From positions 8,331,501 to 8,395,500 of the forward strand of contig NC_091112.1 of NCBI RefSeq assembly GCF_024713975.1: a stretch of 64,000 nucleotides of DNA, read 5' to 3'. Shown piece after piece: positions 29,217 to 40,544 of the stretch (its first letter is position 1; every line of letters begins with the position of its first letter). The position numbers and the translations under genes are program-made. The DNA comes from Paralichthys olivaceus. Its lineage: Eukaryota; Chordata; Actinopteri; Pleuronectiformes; Paralichthyidae. The notes under the pieces were generated by a model that was not told where the DNA came from, did no database searches, and worked only from the letters and a program-made list of their open reading frames with translations.

Positions 29217-31395
29217 GTGTGACGCTTAAGATCTGAAAGAAGGAGCAGAGCAAACCGTTCAACGAACCCATCAAGATGAAAACTTTCTCTTATTCAAGTT
29301 TTTTTGACAACCCCTCAGTCACACACACACACTTTCGTCCACATTTTGGTTGATTTGATTTCTCTAGTCGTTTTCAAACATGACCTGCGGGTAAAGTCCG
29401 GGGAACTGAGTCTGGAGTTTACCAAGTTTCACACATGCACCAGGCAGCGGGAGGTTCTCTGAACAGAGGCGTTCTTGGTCCAAGAAACAGCAACAACTCC
29501 TCCACATTATTCAGGTCAGAGTTGATGCAGCAGCAGAGGCACAAACTGCCTTGACATCTTTGTGGGTGTCTTCTGTGTATGTTTTTTCATTTTTGCGTCT
29601 TTCGTGTGTTAGAAGTGTCATCAACCTGCTCTCTCGCCCCTGGTGAATCCAGCAGGGGATCCTCTGCTAGGAGGCCAGGTGGAGAAAGTACCCAGATAGA
29701 AATATAAGACATGGTCTATGCAACATCGATAAAACTCATTCCATCCATGTTTTGACAGATGACACAAACAGCCAACGATAATGAGAATAGCGCTGCGCCG
29801 AACCATGGCTGGAATAGAGTTTCAGCAACGTCAGGTTAGGTGGAAGCACAGAGCGTAGGAGTAGCAGCAGGCAGCAGCCCACGTGCTAATGTTTGGGCAG
29901 CAATACCGAAGAAGACACCCCAACAGACAACGCCCAAGGCTACAAAAACGAGGGCATTGTTGAAAACAGGGTCAGAGATATTTTGGCTATTTAAAGCCTG
30001 ACAAGAAACAGAGTAGCGTGCACTGCCAATTGTGTTGAAAGCATGTTCCCACAAAGAGGTAATGCCACTAATGTTTTCTACCACCAGAATCCGAAATAGT
30101 GATTTGATTTATATCGTGATGTATATCGATATTGACTGATGTAAAAAAAATTATCGTGATAAGATTTTTTCCCCCCACATCGCCCAGACCTACATGAGTT
30201 GTGTGCAGATCCACATAAAAATCCAGGTCTAGTGAATTCCAATGTGGTTTCATACTGCGCTGTGGGGACTTGGTGGGCGTATGTTCTTCCAATTCTATTA
30301 GTTACAGAATTATAACAGAGTAAAGCTCAGACTAAAATCTTGGCTCACTTTAATGGTATCCATTATATAAATACAAGTTGCTTAATGAATGTTCACAAAT
30401 CCTATTAATATGAATGTGTATTTTCCTGGCGAGCTTCCCAGTCACCATGGCGGCATTAAAAACTTTGAGATAACCATTGAAATGAGTGTTAAGAGGTTTC
30501 TGATTCGTGATTTAAACAGACCACCCTGAACTTAGACAAAACAGATCTCTAACTTATATTTTCCGCATGTACACAATCAGCTGTTCTCCTGGGTAAACAA
30601 ATGGGGAAATGTATGACTCAATCACTGGATAATTTTTCAACCAAAAATTCCAAATAACTTTTGGTTACATCTGCTCTAATGGATTTTTATCGTCACTGTC
30701 ATGTCGGGAAATTTTAATTACTATTATTTTTTGTATTTTATATTCCATGTTTAATGCTGTTTGCACCGGGGATTAGAGGGAAACGCTATTTCAATTCTCT
30801 GTATGTCCTGCACATATGGCATTATTGATAATAAAGTTGACTTGACTTGAAAAATATTACAGACGAACAGTAAAAGCAATCTGAACACACGATCTGTGTA
30901 ATAGGAAAATGTAGTTGTCGAAAACCCGATGAATGGAGAAAACAATCGGCAGTGAATCTAAAGTCAGCTGCAGCTCCAGCTTTGCTCCTGCAGGTGGAGA
31001 TCACGCCAAATCCCAAATACCGTTACGAAGCTGAGGCTGGAAGAGTCGACGGCGTTGTTTTCCATGATTTGGCCTCATGGACGTAAACTAGTGTGAACGG
31101 GAGCTCGGTTGAGATCGGACACATTGATCCGGGTTCATCGAAACGTGGTGTCACACTGGTTTGGGGCTCAAAGTGTTTCGCGGCTGCACACGGCACCGCC
31201 ATAACTTAGCAAGCGACGCAACTTGCGGCTAACTAACTTTGCTGTTAGCACGCATGTTAGCATTCCACCCGGAAATGCGATAAATACCCTCGTTAGAGTC
31301 GCCTCGGTTAAACCGTGTCGCTACGGACGTGAGTTGTAATCATCAGCCATGAAAAGAGTTGGATTCAAACGGAGAGGGTTGTTGTGTTTGCTTAC
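29217..31395 (-). other. nutf2l: Probable 5' UTR intron of nutf2l
   Basis: The acceptor CTTCTTTCAG before 29232 and a donor at 31395/31396 (GTAAGC, minus) would frame a roughly 2.2 kb intron. It holds a TE-like stretch at 29640-30200. The region beyond about 30300 shows nothing recognisable. Confidence 0.45.
29640..30200. repeat. Candidate transposon fragment with TATCACGATA block
   Basis: On the minus strand it begins AGGTCTGGGCGATGTGGGG, then TCTTATCACGATAA and ATCGATATACATCACGATAT. This is the signature of a fish repeat family with alternating ATCG motifs. Further along is an 82-codon open frame (29836-30084, minus) with a hydrophobic stretch of about 20 residues (FNNALVFVALGVVCWGVFFG). 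The block type is recognised from memory; the ORF has no family I can name. Confidence 0.45.
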
Positions 31396-31480
31396 TTTGG
31401 GGCAGTCTGCCGGTTCGTCAGCGTGGAGACAGATCCAGACAAACCGAGGGCGACGAGGTTCCCGCTTCCTCTTAATTATG
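31396..31480 (-). other. nutf2l: Candidate 5' non-coding exon and promoter of nutf2l
   Basis: The donor CCAAA|GTAAGC on the minus strand lies downstream of an ETS-like AGGAAGCGGG (about 31461-31470) and a CRE-like TGACGTA (31479-31485). This CpG-rich block sits between the nutf2l coding exons and the bloc1s4 3' end. The exon's upstream edge is estimated, not observed. Confidence 0.4.
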
Positions 31481-31499
31481 ACGTACGCGTGACATCGCC

Positions 31500-32390
31500 T
31501 ACAAACTGACCAATGAGGGCCCATGATCCCTGAGAGAAGGGTTGCCCCGAGTCCTGCCTGTCAGGAATCCGCAGGGTTTCAGAAACTGTCTGAAACTTCC
31601 ACCAACGAGATCGATACCCAGTTTACAGTTCACAGCACATGCAGACACAGAAACACATGCTGCAAATTGCGAAAACGACAACGGAAATGTTTCCAGAGGA
31701 CCCACAAAAAAAAGGTGATGAGCAATAAAAGACCAGCCAGCCGACAATATGTAAACCTAATTTCAAAATCCTCCAACAAGAAGGCTGTTAGAACTTTAAA
31801 TATCTTTAAAATCCTACAGTATATTTATATGATTTATATTTATATTGTACAACACCCCTGGCTTGTTGGTTTGTATATTCCTGTTTGTTATATTTACAAC
31901 CCCATGTATACTTGTTTTCTTATTCTGCATAAAAAAGAAAATTCATAAAGCAGTGATCTACAGCCATGTTCATCTCTTTTTTGGGTCCTCTGGAAACATT
32001 TCATTTTTTCGCAATTTCTTGTGTTGTGACTATTTGCAGCACACGTGTCGTCAAATTGATGAAGTTGTTTTCTATTTGCATGTGTTGAGCTCTCTCTGCC
32101 ACCATGAGAGATAGATAGTGTTTAGGTTTGTCAGTATTAGTAGAGTATCCAGGATTTATACTCAGACTCAGGGGTTAGGCTACCTGTAAGACCTAACTCA
32201 GCACTAGAGTCAGATTAATATAAACTAAAACAAAAAACTCCAAGACTGAGTCAAAATAGAATAATAAAAAAGTAATACACACAGAAAAACGACATCACAA
32301 CGATCACAAACACAAAACAAACTTCTCATATATAAATCTTTAATGATTATTTTAAAAACGTGAACCAAAAGCAACACTTAAACGAAAACA
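31500..32390. other. Intergenic between bloc1s4 and nutf2l
   Basis: AT-rich, with open frames of up to 141 codons on the plus strand but no domain, no splice pattern and no recognised protein. Its lower end may contain nutf2l promoter sequence. Confidence 0.45.
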
Positions 32391-32392
32391 TC

Positions 32393-32398
32393 TTTATT
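32393..32398 (-). terminator. bloc1s4: Poly(A) signal of bloc1s4
   Basis: AATAAA on the minus strand (context GTTCAAAATAAAGATG) about 880 nt after the bloc1s4 stop. This is the first clear canonical signal found downstream. Confidence 0.55.
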
Positions 32399-33277
32399 TT
32401 GAACTATTTTGGCAAATCATGAATCAAATAACGAATCATCGCTGATTTGTTGAAAAGAGGAAGGGCCACTTCACACCTCTAAGGTGAGATTTTTTTCTAC
32501 ATTTCCTCCAACCGTTGTTGAGAATCTCACTCGCTCCTTCCAAACGTTGATTCATCTTCACATAGTCCGACTCGTGAAACCGACACAACTCATCAGTATT
32601 GTGCTTTTTCTTCTTCTTCTTTTTTAAAAGGTGCCATCAAAGATGTAACCCTAACATCGACGAAACAACTGTCATCCAAGGCCAACATTGTCAGGCTAAT
32701 GATAAAGGGAAATCTTCTGAAATGGAAGACATTAAATGCTTAACTGGTTGAGATCGATATTGCTTGGGGAGAGCAATAAGATGCTGGAAAAACAGATTAA
32801 TTCATAACAGCGTGCAGGCTTTTACAAATACTATAGTATGAGGAATGTAAAATATTAAAAAAGCTGGGTTAATCCTCCGTGTAATAAGTTTTAAGATCTT
32901 TACTGCCTCCTATTGTACCTTGTTTACATTGGGACGACTTTGACCTCCTGACTTGTCACATTTAACAACGGACACTTTCTTCACAATTACTGAAAATAGG
33001 ACTGGACAGAAATAAGACCCATATAGGCACTTTATAAAAACCAGTTTGCTACAGTTCAGTGTTTGTTGCTGCCAAGAGAACCACACTCAAAATCTGCAGT
33101 GTCTCCACGCACTTGACTTCCGGTGACTTGTTCAGAAATGCTGCTATTGCTGTGTTGAGGCCGCCACACTGACAGATCCACTTGCGATGGATGGCAGTGA
33201 AAGTTGTCTCTACAGTTTTTCACCCAAACAGGCCTCTTGAGGTTAGAACCAAGTTATGTGTTGAATGTTCTGGCGTG

Positions 33278-36200
33278 TCACTGTTCTGGCTGTGACGTGA
33301 AATAATCGTCTGTCCGGAACACGCTGGGGATTTCTTGAAGCTGATGCGGTGCTGGTCTTCTCGGGCTGGCCGGTTTCTGTGAACGAAGGGCACACAAAAT
33401 TAATCTCAACTGTCCACCAGCACACACTGGAGTGGAATCAGGGGCAACTGCTGAGAAAAACTGGTTTGTTCACAAGGCGAGGGTCTCAACTATCAGGCTA
33501 CATCCACACTACAATGTTTTAGCTCTAAAAAATGTCCATGTTGCTATGTTGCTTGTGTTGTTTTAGTTTTAAAACTCCAGGCTGCATTTAAAGGTTCAGT
33601 GTGTAGAATTTAGTGACATCTAGAAAACATCACAATGATTATTTTATATTCAATTTCTGCCAAAAATCCCTTTCACCTAAATCTTACACATTGAACCTTT
33701 AAGCATGGACGGACACATGGTTCTTATCAGTCACAACTTAACTACCAGATGGATGTAAAACGCTATAAACACTTACTTTTCAAATTCGTCTTTGGTCCAA
33801 GAAATCCCTGCTCTTACTTTTCACCATTGTTGTTTCTTGCTCGTATTATTTTCTTTAACTATCGTGCACAACGATTGGTGTTTGTGTTCAAATTAAAACA
33901 TATTTGAATGGATGTAGCCTCAGACCTGTTTTACTTTGCATAAGAAAAGACAGTTTCACACCACAGTTCACTATTGATCCCAAAACCACATTAAATTCAT
34001 CGATACAGACAAACTGTGTAAAGCTGCAGATTCACCAGCTCTTACATTTAGAAAGCCTGGGACGCTCATTGTGCGGAGGATCTTCTTGAAAGCACCTGGT
34101 AGTGTTCCTAATTCTCCCTCTGCCTGCGTGACCTGCTCCTCCATGGCGTTGACGTTGGCCCCGACCATCTTTACAAAGGCCTGTCGACAGCAGAGCAACA
34201 CAGCAAAAAGGTGAGAAAATCTTAACTCTAGGCAAAAGGATATTGCACCAGGAAAATAAATTCAAAATACTGCCACACATGTAAAACAAAAGGCTTAAAA
34301 GGCCACTTGCATATTATGCCCAGATAATTTCTAAAAATGCAGAAAGAGAGAAAATACTTTTTTTTAAACATATTCTCTGTATGTACACTGTGTGTATTAG
34401 TTTTTATTCCATTCATATCTTTTATATTTCCTTACACTCTGCTGATGTAATATTGCAAATTATAGCATTGGGAGACTAATAAAGGATTATCTTATCTTGT
34501 GTTAGCTCAGCAGCCTCTGTCTCAGTTAGCTTCTCAGTGTGTGTGGAACATTATTACATATCAAAACAAGAACCTCCCAAGTCCAGTGTTTATTTCCACT
34601 ACTGACAGAAGAAAACAGGAAGTGGTGAGTTCACTATTTCTCTAACTCTCTCCTCTTGTGTGGAGGAAATCTAATATATCATATTACATCACATGTTTCA
34701 TTAATTTCACAATTGTTGTTGGTGTAGTTTCCTTCACAGGAGGATATTTACTGGATAACGTGTATTACCAAAGCAACAAACAAATCATTTTATACAAAAG
34801 CATAATTTCACTTTAACCACGATCACTTACCTCTAACTTATCAATTCTTCTGTATATTTGTCTCATTTCATCAGACTTCTGCTGGATTTGAGGTAGGTTT
34901 TCATTCACTATCTGGGAGGTATCGTTACGGATCTGGAGACAAAACACCAAAGAGTTACAAGAGACAAATATACTTCTCGTTTGGTTCAAATCAGATCCAG
35001 TGCACCCATAACAATCTTAATAATAATAACACCTAGTCTTTCAGTGTTACACAGCCTGACCTAACTTACCATATCCAGCATTCCAACAAACTCATCTACT
35101 CTCGTCAGCATTTCTTCCAAACTCTTCTCCAAACACAGGATCTGGAGGAGGAATCATTGAAAGAGAAGAAGAGGTTGTAAAATGTCAAACACATACTTGC
35201 AAACTATGTGGAAACTAAAGCTGCTGACCACACACTGAGTCAAACGAGTTAAACCTTGTGTGACTTTCTGTGCACTTCAAATCCAGCCCCCCCCCCCCAC
35301 ACAACGGTCCTTAAATTCTTTCAGCTCGGCCAAAAACACAGGGAGCTTTGTCTTCTTACAGAGTCAGCTCACTCAGTGTCTGCTGTCATGCATATCCACT
35401 TAATGTCAACTCATGAGTGACAGTGAGCCGGTCATCATGAGTAGAGCTTAACAAAACACATTCAGTACCTTCACTCTCCCCAAGCAGTCCTGTTTTTATT
35501 GTTATTCATATTATTTCAATGGATTTTGGTCCATATGTCCTGCAGCCCTTTTCCAGAGGGAAGGTAGACAGTTAGAGATGTGTCATTCCACAATCTGGTT
35601 CTCAATCATAGCTTACAACTGATCTATAAAAGATAAGGAAGTGACTTATTAATCATAAATACATTGATTAAAGCCTAAAGAAACATCTGTAATTTGAGGG
35701 TCACATCACTTCACTACAGTTTGGTTTCCTCTAACTTTCCTCCATCAGTTGTTAAATTATGTTAACTTTAATCACAGTTGATGTAGGTCTACGCCTTAAA
35801 AGCCAGATTAATTGTTCAGATGAATTAAATTTGTATTGATTTTGGTCCTGCAGAGGGAAGATGGTTGAATGGAGACAGGAGAAGTAGTGCCATGCTGAGG
35901 GGGGGATTTCGCAGTCTGGCAACCCCAAAAAATTGTTGTCAATAACGGCGAGTGAAAGTGAGCAGCACCGACCTCCTCTCCAGCGGAGGCCCTGATGTAG
36001 GAGGAGTAGCTGAGGGCGGTGTGTCCCAGCTCCTCGTCGTCCTGCTCCGGGTCGTCCCGGCTCGTCGTCCCGGGCTCCGCAGCTTCGTGGAGGCTCGGGC
36101 TCTCGGGGACGACGTTGGCCGCGGCGCCGAAGCTGGGGCTCTGCGACACGGAGCCGCTGCTCAGGATCTCGCTCACCATGGACAGGCTGCTGGCACTCTG

Positions 36201-36290
36201 CGACACGATGCCGCTGTCCCGGCTGATCTCCGCACTGGACTCCTCCAGGGGGGACAGCAGGCCCACCCTGTCCACCGGACGATGCTCCAT
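33278..36290 (-). CDS. bloc1s4: BLOC-1 subunit 4 (cappuccino), five coding exons
   Basis: Exons in order are 35973-36290, 35070-35141, 34831-34932, 34046-34180 and 33278-33376. All are phase 0 with GT/AG borders, giving 241 residues (human 217). The first 106 residues are acidic and Ser-rich with a conserved SRDSGIVSQS. The family core follows: SLEEMLTRVDEFVGMLDM (exon 2), MRQIYRRIDKLE (exon 3), MEEQVTQAEGELGTLPGAFK and TMSVPGFLN (exon 4), and VFRTDDYF near the C-terminus. The central part is expected to form coiled coils, as in other BLOC-1 subunits. BLOC-1 sorts cargo to melanosomes and other lysosome-related organelles; loss in mouse gives the cappuccino pigment/platelet defect. The start has G at -3 and G at +4. 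The exon 1 donor GTCGGT is weak. The human gene is intronless, so the five-exon structure here is notable. Confidence 0.94.
33588..33702. mobile_element. Complete short MITE (115 bp) with TTAA ends
   Basis: The left end is TTAAAGGTTCAGTGTGTAGA. The right end, reverse complemented, is TTAAAGGTTCAATGTGTAAG. The left part (AATTTAGTGACATCTAG) matches the retained end of the copy at 5800-5961, and the right part carries CCCTTTCACCTAAATCTTAC. The interior is almost wholly deleted compared with the longer form I remember. It lies in bloc1s4 intron 4. Confidence 0.75.
34436..34497. repeat. Dispersed repeat, family C, inverted copy
   Basis: The reverse complement reads ACAAGATAAGATAATCCTTT, then ATTAGTCTCCCAATG and TTTGCAATATTAC. 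It is related to 26472-26600 and 43866-43990 and lies in bloc1s4 intron 3. Confidence 0.65.
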
Positions 36291-36345
36291 GTCTCCTCTT
36301 CCCTGATCTACTGCTGTGTTTTCACCGCGATGTCAGCTGACGCGT

Positions 36346-36353
36346 GTCACGTG
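36346..36353. promoter_or_regulatory. bloc1s4: E-box GTCACGTG in bloc1s4 promoter
   Basis: GTCACGTG lies about 56-63 bp upstream of the start codon. It matches eight positions of the CLEAR/TFEB-MITF decamer, in front of a gene for lysosome-related organelle biogenesis. It could equally be a USF or MYC E-box. Confidence 0.5.
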
Positions 36354-36489
36354 TGCTGTGAAGACGACGGTGCGTCGCGAGGGTCAAAACAGTGGAGCAC
36401 AACAAAGCGCTGAGAAAAACACAGTCAGTCCACTGTAGATGATATGTCCCTGTTTATTACACGTGTGATTAAAACATGTTTCTGAACCC

Positions 36490-36620
36490 AGACTTTATTT
36501 GAACGGCACCTTTCACTCAGTTCAAAGTGCTTCACAAGTGACACAAATTCACAAATACAAATACAAATGCTGTGATTAAAATACCAGCTTTAATAACGAT
36601 AAAATAATAATAAAAAGACA
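36490..36620. repeat. Retroposon-tail-like repeat
   Basis: TTTATTTGAACGGCACCTTT followed by GTTCAAAGTGCTTCACAAG resembles the widespread fish repeat tail 'tttatatagcacctttca...caaagtgctttaca'. Recognised from memory, degenerate. Confidence 0.5.
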
Positions 36621-36629
36621 AAAGAAATG

Positions 36630-38310
36630 ATAAAAAAAACTAATACCATAATACGAATAACGTTGATAATGTTATTGTTTATTTCTGTGCACAATCAATT
36701 GTTTTGTTTGATGGATCAATGTATTTGCATTTGAATATATTAGATTTGTATGCATAAATATAAATATATAAATAAACAAACAAAATACTTTTGAAACAGG
36801 AGAGGCATGATGATGTGTCTAAAGGTTCACAGTAAGTTTGACGTGTTTAAAAAAAATAAAGCTTAATCTCCATCAACCCAAAAAAAAAAAATCACTATTG
36901 AATCATTATGGCAAATTAATAATCAACAATAAAAGAATTGCAAATGTGATTATTTTTGTCACCCTGATGTTCATTGCCTGTATTGCACAATCTCGGCCAG
37001 CAGGTGGCAGCCAGAATCATTGCAGTGGATTTGATTTGTGTCCACAGGTCTGATGAAGAAACACAAACTATGACTTTGGTTAAAAATTGTTTCTATCGCC
37101 TTTAAGTGCACAGAATATATTTACGTTTCCTGTTAACTCAGTTTATTTGGAGAGAAGAGGCAGAAATGAAATCCTCTCAAATATGTATGTGGACATCGTA
37201 GAAGAATCACATGGGAGGCATTCAATTATCTTAAAAGAAGTTTTTTTCCACTTTAAACTTAACATTTTCGTAGTTTAGATGCAGTTTATTTTAATTTAAT
37301 TTGCCAGATAAGAATCACTTATCACCGAGCATTTCCTTCATGTGCAGGTCACCACATGATTGACAGTCACTGATAGCAATGACTAATAATGTGACAGACA
37401 GGGTTTCAGGTCTCCCACTGAACCCACAATCTGCTGCTCGGCGGTGCACATTACAGCCGAAGCAGAGCAGCTGGATGTCGATGATGTGTTCTCTGTTAGA
37501 GCAGCGTCACACGCTGGGTAAACACAACAGACAAACATTCATTAGCAGAGAGGTGAAAGGAGTTTGTTGCTGCTGAAGGGCCTTTGACCCGCGACAGAGC
37601 TGCATTCCTCCTGCACGTCCAGGTCGGATGCAACGGCTGCAGCCAACAGTCAGAGGATGATAAAGACCAGTGTGTCTGAAGAAAAGTACAATTCTACCTT
37701 TAAATTCTCCATCGTCACTTTCTGATGTCTACAGTGAATCATTCTGTGTTGAAACTTGACCTCCATTCAACCTGCGACAGGCATGGGCTTGTTGCATGAA
37801 GCTGCAGATCTGCATATCTGCAGCAGGTTTAAGGGACAATAAGAGACTCTGATAAAGCTTTCGATTGCCCTCAACTGTTCACCATCTTGAAATAATCAAC
37901 CGTAAATGTGTTTGTTTGCTTGAACTGCAGAATGGCAGCGACTCAGTATTTTCCAGAAAGTCACACCCTTGAGGGGAATGCATTATCATAAAAGATGTCG
38001 TGAAGCTTATGACATGTTTTACGGTTTTGAATTCCCGTCCTCCAGATGCTGCGGCTGGTAAAGAAGACGGATCTCAGAGTCTGCCAATGATTGTAGTGAA
38101 GAGCGTCTGACTTGTTGTTCTGAGGGGTTGAAACCTAAAATGCTTGTTTGGACAGTTTTCCCTCTAAAACCCAGTCAAGCTGAACTGTACATTTTATTCA
38201 AGTAAAGCTGAACCCACTGCATAATGTTTGCTACCAAACTCTGGTGAAACAAATTCAATTACATTCCATTTATACACAAACAACAAGCTCTGAAACTGTA
38301 GATTTTATTT
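36630..38310. other. Intergenic between pard6g and bloc1s4
   Basis: AT-rich at 36600-36800, otherwise featureless to my reading. Short plus-strand frames (60-71 codons) carry no recognised protein. Confidence 0.45.
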
Positions 38311-38319
38311 GAAGTAAAA

Positions 38320-38612
38320 CTATGGACTGTGTATAAAGATGGACGATGTGTGTCCACTTCCTACACCTTTCCAGAAATGAAGCCCAAATATCCCAGATAC
38401 AAGTGCAGCCATTGTGCAGCAAGTTCAACACTTTAACATACAGCTACCTAAAATAACAGAAACCATCTTTGAGAAAAAGATTGTGTATTTTGACTTTGGT
38501 CTACCTTTCATCCATTAACAAAGACAAGGCGGGTTTATGACTGTACTGCAACCAGTCAGCAGGTGGCGATCTGGACATTTTGGTTTCTCTTTGGGGGAGC
38601 AGTCATGTAATG
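38320..38612. repeat. Dispersed fish repeat, family D
   Basis: Starts ACTATGGACTGTGTATAAAG ATGGACGATG, then TCCACTTCCT and CCAGAAATGAAGCCCAAATA, and ends near CAGCAGGTGGCGATCTGGAC and GGGGGAGCAGTCATG. These are the ordered blocks of a common teleost repeat. A short inverted fragment (TCTTTATATACAGTCTATGG) lies in mtdh intron 11 near 18389-18408. Confidence 0.6.
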
Positions 38613-38957
38613 AATCTTTATTAACAGTCACTGGGATAAACTGAGACAAACATAATCCTACTTTCTTCTATCAATGAAAAGTTTCTATTCACTTTCTTAA
38701 CTTAATCATTTTTTAAAAGTCACAATATGTAACTGAATATTTTCTGATTAAAAAACCTTGAATTCCCCATTGTGTGGTAACAAACACAACCAAAAAGTAA
38801 AAGTACTCTGGTATCAAATTGATGTATCTCCAGAATCAAGCAAACTATCTATATCCAACAGTTGTGACGATCAAGAGGTCTTGTAATAATCACGATTAAG
38901 AATCAATAGCTTTTTAATTACATAATTCAGTTAACAATAGATTGTGAGACAGAATAA

Positions 38958-38963
38958 TTTATT
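38958..38963 (-). terminator. pard6g: Poly(A) signal of pard6g
   Basis: AATAAA on the minus strand (context TTCCAATAAATTATT), about 495 nt after the pard6g stop codon. Confidence 0.6.
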
Positions 38964-39456
38964 GGAACAGATACAAGGATTTGATCACAATCATCAATGC
39001 ATAAAAGAACTATTAAAAAAATCATACTCTACACAGCATTTATCAGAATATAAGAAATATAGATTTACTCTTTAAAAACATCCATAAGAAACCCCAAGTT
39101 GGTCCCAGTAATAAGAATGAAAGGTCTTTATAAAAGTGGTCACTAGCAGGAGATGTCGTTCAGAACTATCCGATACAGTGGACTCGCCTAAAAACAGTTA
39201 TTTGATCCGATGCTTATTACATACATACGTACAAGTTTTTTCATTTTAAGACAAAAACAACCTTAAAAATACAAGAAATATATACAGTTTCCTTGTTTCA
39301 TGGCTCGCAACTTCCTATTATTATCTTGTAAAAACAAACAGAAGTTACTCGACTTAAATCGGACAAAACCCACTTGTGCTCATATTTATCCGCTTTCCAG
39401 TTTGAGTCTCTGAGCAGTTTGGGATGTTTATGTCTCTGAGCGCGTGTTTGTAAGTA

Positions 39457-40544
39457 TTATAGGGTAATGACGGTGCCATCCTCCTCCACCCCTCCCCTGG
39501 GCAGCGCAAGACTGTGACGTGGGTCCGTTTTCAGGGAGCTGAGGATTTTGTGCAGGCTGCCGTTGCTGTGGCGGAGCGCTGGGTTGCTGCTGTGATGCGG
39601 CGGCTGTACGTGGTGGTGACTGTGCTGGGACTGTTGGTGCAGGCTGTGCTGCAGGTTGAGGTCTCTGTGAAGCTGGTAGCTAAGGCTGCTGTGCTGCTGT
39701 TGGTGGTGGTGCTGCTGGTGGGACCCTCCGTTGAGGCTCGGCTGGGAGCGGAAGGAGGCGGTGGAGACTACCGATGAAGGGCGTGTGGGAGGGCTGGGAG
39801 GTGCAGCGAGGCCTGGAACCGTCGTTGGCGTCTGCTGGTGTGTGCGAGACGCGCTTGATGCCAGGGAAGCGTTTGACCTCTGAGACGGCCGCTTGATACT
39901 GCTCTCAATGACAATATCGGTCTCTTCGTCACTCTCCAGGTCGTCTTGGTATCCGTGTGCTCCTGAGGACGCCGCTCCCATGGAGGCAACTGACAAACTT
40001 GGATATCCAGTCGATCCGCTGCTGTCAGATGACTGGCCGGAGCTGCCCGATATCCTGCTGCTGCGGACCACGTTATTGCGCTGGTTCACTGGCTTGACCG
40101 TCACGATCAGGTTGTGGCTGTTGGCGATCATCATGTCCGTTACCTGATCCAGGGACTTCCCGGTCACTTCGATGCCATTCACCTCCAGCACCTCGTCATT
40201 AACCGCCAGCAGCCCGGTGCTTTCCGCCAAGCCTCCGGGCACCAGCCGGGATATGAAGATACCGGGGACTTTCTCCAGCCCGTGTGGTGTCACCCGTACG
40301 CTGGTTCCATCTCGGATGTAAAAACCCAAGGGTTTGTCTGACCCGTGGCGATAGAGTCGGACACGACGGTGAGATTCAGGGAGGATGTCCACATCGATAA
40401 TGGAGGAGACAGGCCGGAAGTCCTGTGGCATGCCGATACGGATGTGTGGCCGCTTGCGGTTGATGTCGTTGTTGCGCAGCGCGACCACTGCCTTCTTCCT
40501 GCGTGTTATTGTGTTGGTGCCAAAGTTAGCATAGTCGACCTCTT
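39457..40544 (-). CDS. pard6g: Par-6 gamma polarity protein, last coding exon (partial gene)
   Basis: One open exon encodes the last 361 residues. Its acceptor TTTGCAG is at 40545-40551 and the exon enters with 2 nt of a codon, so upstream exons with the PB1 domain exist but were not found. In order it shows a basic linker, the semi-[22 protein letters not shown], then a PDZ domain with the ligand loop [10 protein letters not shown] and [19 protein letters not shown] up to [20 protein letters not shown] long Ser-, Gln- and His-rich tail follows, ending [20 protein letters not shown] and VITL. The terminal block identifies PARD6G rather than PARD6A or PARD6B. PAR6 links CDC42-GTP, aPKC and PAR3 at the apical/tight-junction cortex. 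The His/Gln runs (about 39590-39725) expand the tail relative to human. The 3' UTR probably ends at 38958-38963. Confidence 0.93.

Noticed and set aside
31523-31948. 141-codon plus-strand ORF
   Set aside because: Intergenic, with compositional bias (Lys, Tyr-Ile runs) and no family resemblance or splice context.
35952-36413. 153- and 95-codon plus-strand frames over bloc1s4 exon 1
   Set aside because: They are antisense shadows of a GC-rich coding exon whose minus-strand product is clearly recognisable.
39514-40341. Several plus-strand and alternative-frame ORFs over the pard6g exon
   Set aside because: The minus-strand frame encodes unmistakable CRIB and PDZ sequence; the others are shadows.
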